From contig CALHPU010000125.1 in the NCBI GenBank assembly GCA_938036435.1, forward strand, positions 1-45,192: 45,192 nt of DNA, in the 5' to 3' direction. Numbering within the stretch: position 1 is the first letter of the stretch; every line of letters starts with the position of its first letter. Source of the DNA: an uncultured Pirellulaceae bacterium (GTDB lineage Bacteria; Planctomycetota; Planctomycetia; Pirellulales; Pirellulaceae). The notes below the pieces were generated by a model. The model saw only the letters and a program-made list of their open reading frames with translations, searched no databases and had not been told where the DNA came from. The position numbers were made by a program, and so were the translations under genes. Positions 43,173 to 45,192 of the stretch are shown here, in pieces.

Positions 43173-43895
43173 ATGACGTTGGACTATTTCGGCATCTTCG
43201 CCAAGTACTGGGAGGCTGGTAAAGTCAAAACCCGACTTGCCGCTTCGATCGGTAATCAAGCGGCCAGCGAAGTCTACTGCGCCCTTCTCAACCACCTTAT
43301 CACTTCACTCAATTCTGTCGCAGATCGACGCGTGATCGCTTATACCCCTACCGATAAGGTAAAAGAATTTTCCGTATTCCCGCACTGGCAGAAGACACCT
43401 CAGTCTGATGGCTCGTTGGGAGCACGGATGGCGGACTATTTTGTCGAAACATTCGCCGCCGGCGCTAGGCGCGTGGTGCTGATCGGATCGGACTGTCCCG
43501 ACGTTACCCCAAATGTCATCGAAGAGGCTTTTGAAGCGCTCGCACATTCCGACGTTGTCTTGGGTCCGACGTTTGACGGTGGTTATTATCTGGTCGGCAT
43601 GGCACAGAAATTTCACGACATTTTTTCCGAGATAACTTTCAGCACAGAATCCGTGTTCGAAGAGACACTGTCTCTGGCCAAACGCAACGGCATCACTTGC
43701 CACTGCTTGAATCGCCTAAACGACATCGATCAGATCGATGACTTGAAGCAGTACCTTCAACAATTAGAAGACACAAGATCAGCTGGGGATGCATCGACAA
43801 TGGAGGCCGTACTTTTCGAAGAGCTGGTCAACATTTGTCCTCTGGATGAACCGTCGGATCGCCAATCAAAATCGTCCAATGAAGAGGCATCATGA
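43173..43895 (+). CDS. DUF2064 / TIGR04282-type glycosyltransferase
   Basis: A 240-residue nucleotide-sugar-type transferase of the GT-A fold. FAKYWEAGKVKTRL (9-22) is the nucleotide-binding start, LIGSDCPDVT (103-112) the metal site and DVVLGPTFDGGYYLVG (127-142) the family signature. The family is annotated as arsenosugar biosynthesis glycosyltransferase or DUF2064; the actual product is not known for this organism. ATG 43173 is preceded directly by AGAAAGGA. Its end overlaps the ThiO-like gene by 4 bp (ATGA), so translation is coupled. No arsenosugar radical SAM partner is in view. Confidence 0.87.
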   Translation: MTLDYFGIFAKYWEAGKVKTRLAASIGNQAASEVYCALLNHLITSLNSVADRRVIAYTPTDKVKEFSVFPHWQKTPQSDGSLGARMADYFVETFAAGARRVVLIGSDCPDVTPNVIEEAFEALAHSDVVLGPTFDGGYYLVGMAQKFHDIFSEITFSTESVFEETLSLAKRNGITCHCLNRLNDIDQIDDLKQYLQQLEDTRSAGDASTMEAVLFEELVNICPLDEPSDRQSKSSNEEAS

Positions 43896-45061
43896 AAATC
43901 GCCATCATCGGCGGCGGGGTGATCGGCCTGTCCATTGCTTGGGAAGTAACCCGACGAGGCCATCAAGCGGTCGTGATCGAGAAATCTCGTTTGGGTCGAG
44001 GTGCTTCATGGGCTGGGGCAGGTATCCTACCGCCATCCAACGCCGCCACTGCGATTCATCCAATGGAACATCTTGAGGCGCGGTCGGACGAGCTTCACCC
44101 TCAATGGGCCCAGCGGCTGAAAGAAGAGACTGGAATCGACAATGGCTTCCAAACCTGCGGCGGTCTGTATGTGGCTCGCACAACTGGCGAGCGCGCAAGT
44201 CTGCTCGGTCGCGCTTCAGAGTGGAAGGAACGCGCTATCCCGTTTCATGAACTCACACGCGCAGAATTGTCGGATCAATTCCCAGCCTTGTCTCAAACCG
44301 TCCAAGACAATGCAATGGCGTGGTGGGCTCCCGGAGAAACGCAAATCTGCAACCCTCACCATGTGCAGGCGCTGATCAGCGCCTGCAGAAAGCAGGGCGT
44401 TGAGCTTTTGGAGAACTGTGGAGAACCGAAGATCCTATACAGCAACGACACAGTCACGCAAATCACGATTGATCCAAACTCAAGCGCCCCCAGAGCAATC
44501 TCCGCCGATGCTTACTGCCTGACCGCAGGCCCATGGAGCGGTGAAATCGCGAGCCGATTTTTGGGACAAGCTTCGGATCAATCAGTCGATACTGAGGGCG
44601 ATCCACTACCGATGTTGCCGGTGCGCGGCCAGATGTTGCTGTATAAACTAGACACCGCTCCGTTTGCGGCAGTGGTTAACGAAGGCACCCGCTATCTTGT
44701 ACCGCGCTCCGATGGCCACGTCCTATTCGGTGCGACCATTGAAGAGGTTGGTTTTGATACTTCGACGACCGAATCGGGCATCGCGAATCTGACCGAGCAC
44801 GCGCAGAGCTTACTTCCGCAACTCAGCGAAAACTGCCTAGTAAAAACTTGGGCGGGCCTGCGGCCGGGGACCTTTGATGGCTTCCCCTATATCGGCCCTC
44901 TGTCTCATTCCAGCAATCTTTTCGTGGCTACCGGACATTTCAAAGCTGGACTGCATCTCTCGCCCGGCACCGCCGAAGTTGTAGCCGACCTTGTAGAGCA
45001 GAAGACTCCCAAGATCGACCTACGTCCGTTTGCACCTTCGCGTACGAAAGTAAGCTCCTAA
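43892..45061 (+). CDS. thiO: Glycine oxidase-like FAD-dependent oxidoreductase (ThiO-like)
   Basis: A 389-residue FAD enzyme of the D-amino acid oxidase/DAO family. It has a dinucleotide-binding start IGGGVIGLSIAWEVTRRGH, the early FAD ribose Glu in VIEKSRLGRGASWAGAGIL, and a C-terminal TWAGLRPGTFDGFPYIGP plus FVATGHFKAGLHLSPGTAE. The W-A-G-x-R-P motif and length fit glycine oxidase ThiO, which makes iminoglycine for thiazole synthesis of thiamine. No other thi gene is visible, so a different small amine substrate is possible. It overlaps the glycosyltransferase gene by ATGA. Confidence 0.85.
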   Translation: MKIAIIGGGVIGLSIAWEVTRRGHQAVVIEKSRLGRGASWAGAGILPPSNAATAIHPMEHLEARSDELHPQWAQRLKEETGIDNGFQTCGGLYVARTTGERASLLGRASEWKERAIPFHELTRAELSDQFPALSQTVQDNAMAWWAPGETQICNPHHVQALISACRKQGVELLENCGEPKILYSNDTVTQITIDPNSSAPRAISADAYCLTAGPWSGEIASRFLGQASDQSVDTEGDPLPMLPVRGQMLLYKLDTAPFAAVVNEGTRYLVPRSDGHVLFGATIEEVGFDTSTTESGIANLTEHAQSLLPQLSENCLVKTWAGLRPGTFDGFPYIGPLSHSSNLFVATGHFKAGLHLSPGTAEVVADLVEQKTPKIDLRPFAPSRTKVSS

Positions 45062-45192
45062 CGTTTTTCTCTAAGCGTTTGGTTGGCAAGGACTATCTAA
45101 TCAAACCTGTCCGATTTAGTTTCTGCATTTTTCAGGGATTTCAGCGGCTCAATCTTTACCCCGAGAGTTATTTTGCTGCCAGAGAGGACGCG

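Overview
The window looks like chromosome of a planctomycete, most likely a Pirellulaceae-type member of the Planctomycetota. This is inference from gene content, not from a marker gene. The signs are membrane-attached Hanks-type kinases (one with DLG in place of DFG), a protein with two planctomycete-type cytochrome c domains, a PEP-CTERM protein, very large repeat proteins with LE[ED]R-x-[LM] N-termini, an ExbB-like protein with two single-span partners, and several conserved hypothetical proteins of a type common in this phylum. No rRNA, tRNA, phage, insertion sequence or CRISPR array was seen.

Layout. 1-2118 (minus) is the N-terminal 706 codons of a large surface protein: LEERVLYD motif, DUF4347-like domain, CSLREA-like segment, beta-helix. 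2804-4465 is an AI-2E family permease with an enlarged soluble insert. 4637-7732 (minus) is a housekeeping run: dapB, a small CxxC protein, an inositol-monophosphatase-like gene and an RluA-type pseudouridine synthase. A long structured leader (about 8048-8321) precedes dksA-like, lspA and hisN-like genes that overlap or nearly overlap. 10188-16573 (minus) holds a Lys/Cys-rich secreted protein, a double AP2-like DNA-binding protein and a tightly packed three-gene ExbB/ExbD-like operon. A hairpin-rich stretch ending in an intrinsic terminator (16720-16857) precedes eboC-like and eboF-like genes joined by an ATGA overlap. A multiheme cytochrome lipoprotein, a Ser/Thr kinase and a HAD phosphatase follow on the plus strand.

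23871-34475 (minus) is the most distinctive block. It contains a 754-residue repeat protein with an LEDRKML N-terminus and no classical signal peptide, a SecA homologue that stops at about two thirds of normal length, a GAF-GAF-HlyD membrane fusion protein, a PqqD-like/M50/HlyD membrane protein, and a PEP-CTERM protein. I propose the SecA/HlyD/M50 set as a dedicated export machine for LE[ED]R-type surface proteins. That is an inference from adjacency and from the shared N-terminal motif.

34919-45061 holds a conserved hypothetical, a LolA-like secreted protein, an AbrB-like/RelE-like toxin-antitoxin pair, an apparently decayed palindromic repeat, a membrane thioredoxin, a 7Fe ferredoxin with a good promoter and terminator, a kinase/cytochrome pair, and a DUF2064 glycosyltransferase overlapping a ThiO-like glycine oxidase. 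Several start codons were moved inward from the longest frame because an ATG, a Shine-Dalgarno sequence or an ATGA overlap fits better. These choices are stated in the entries.
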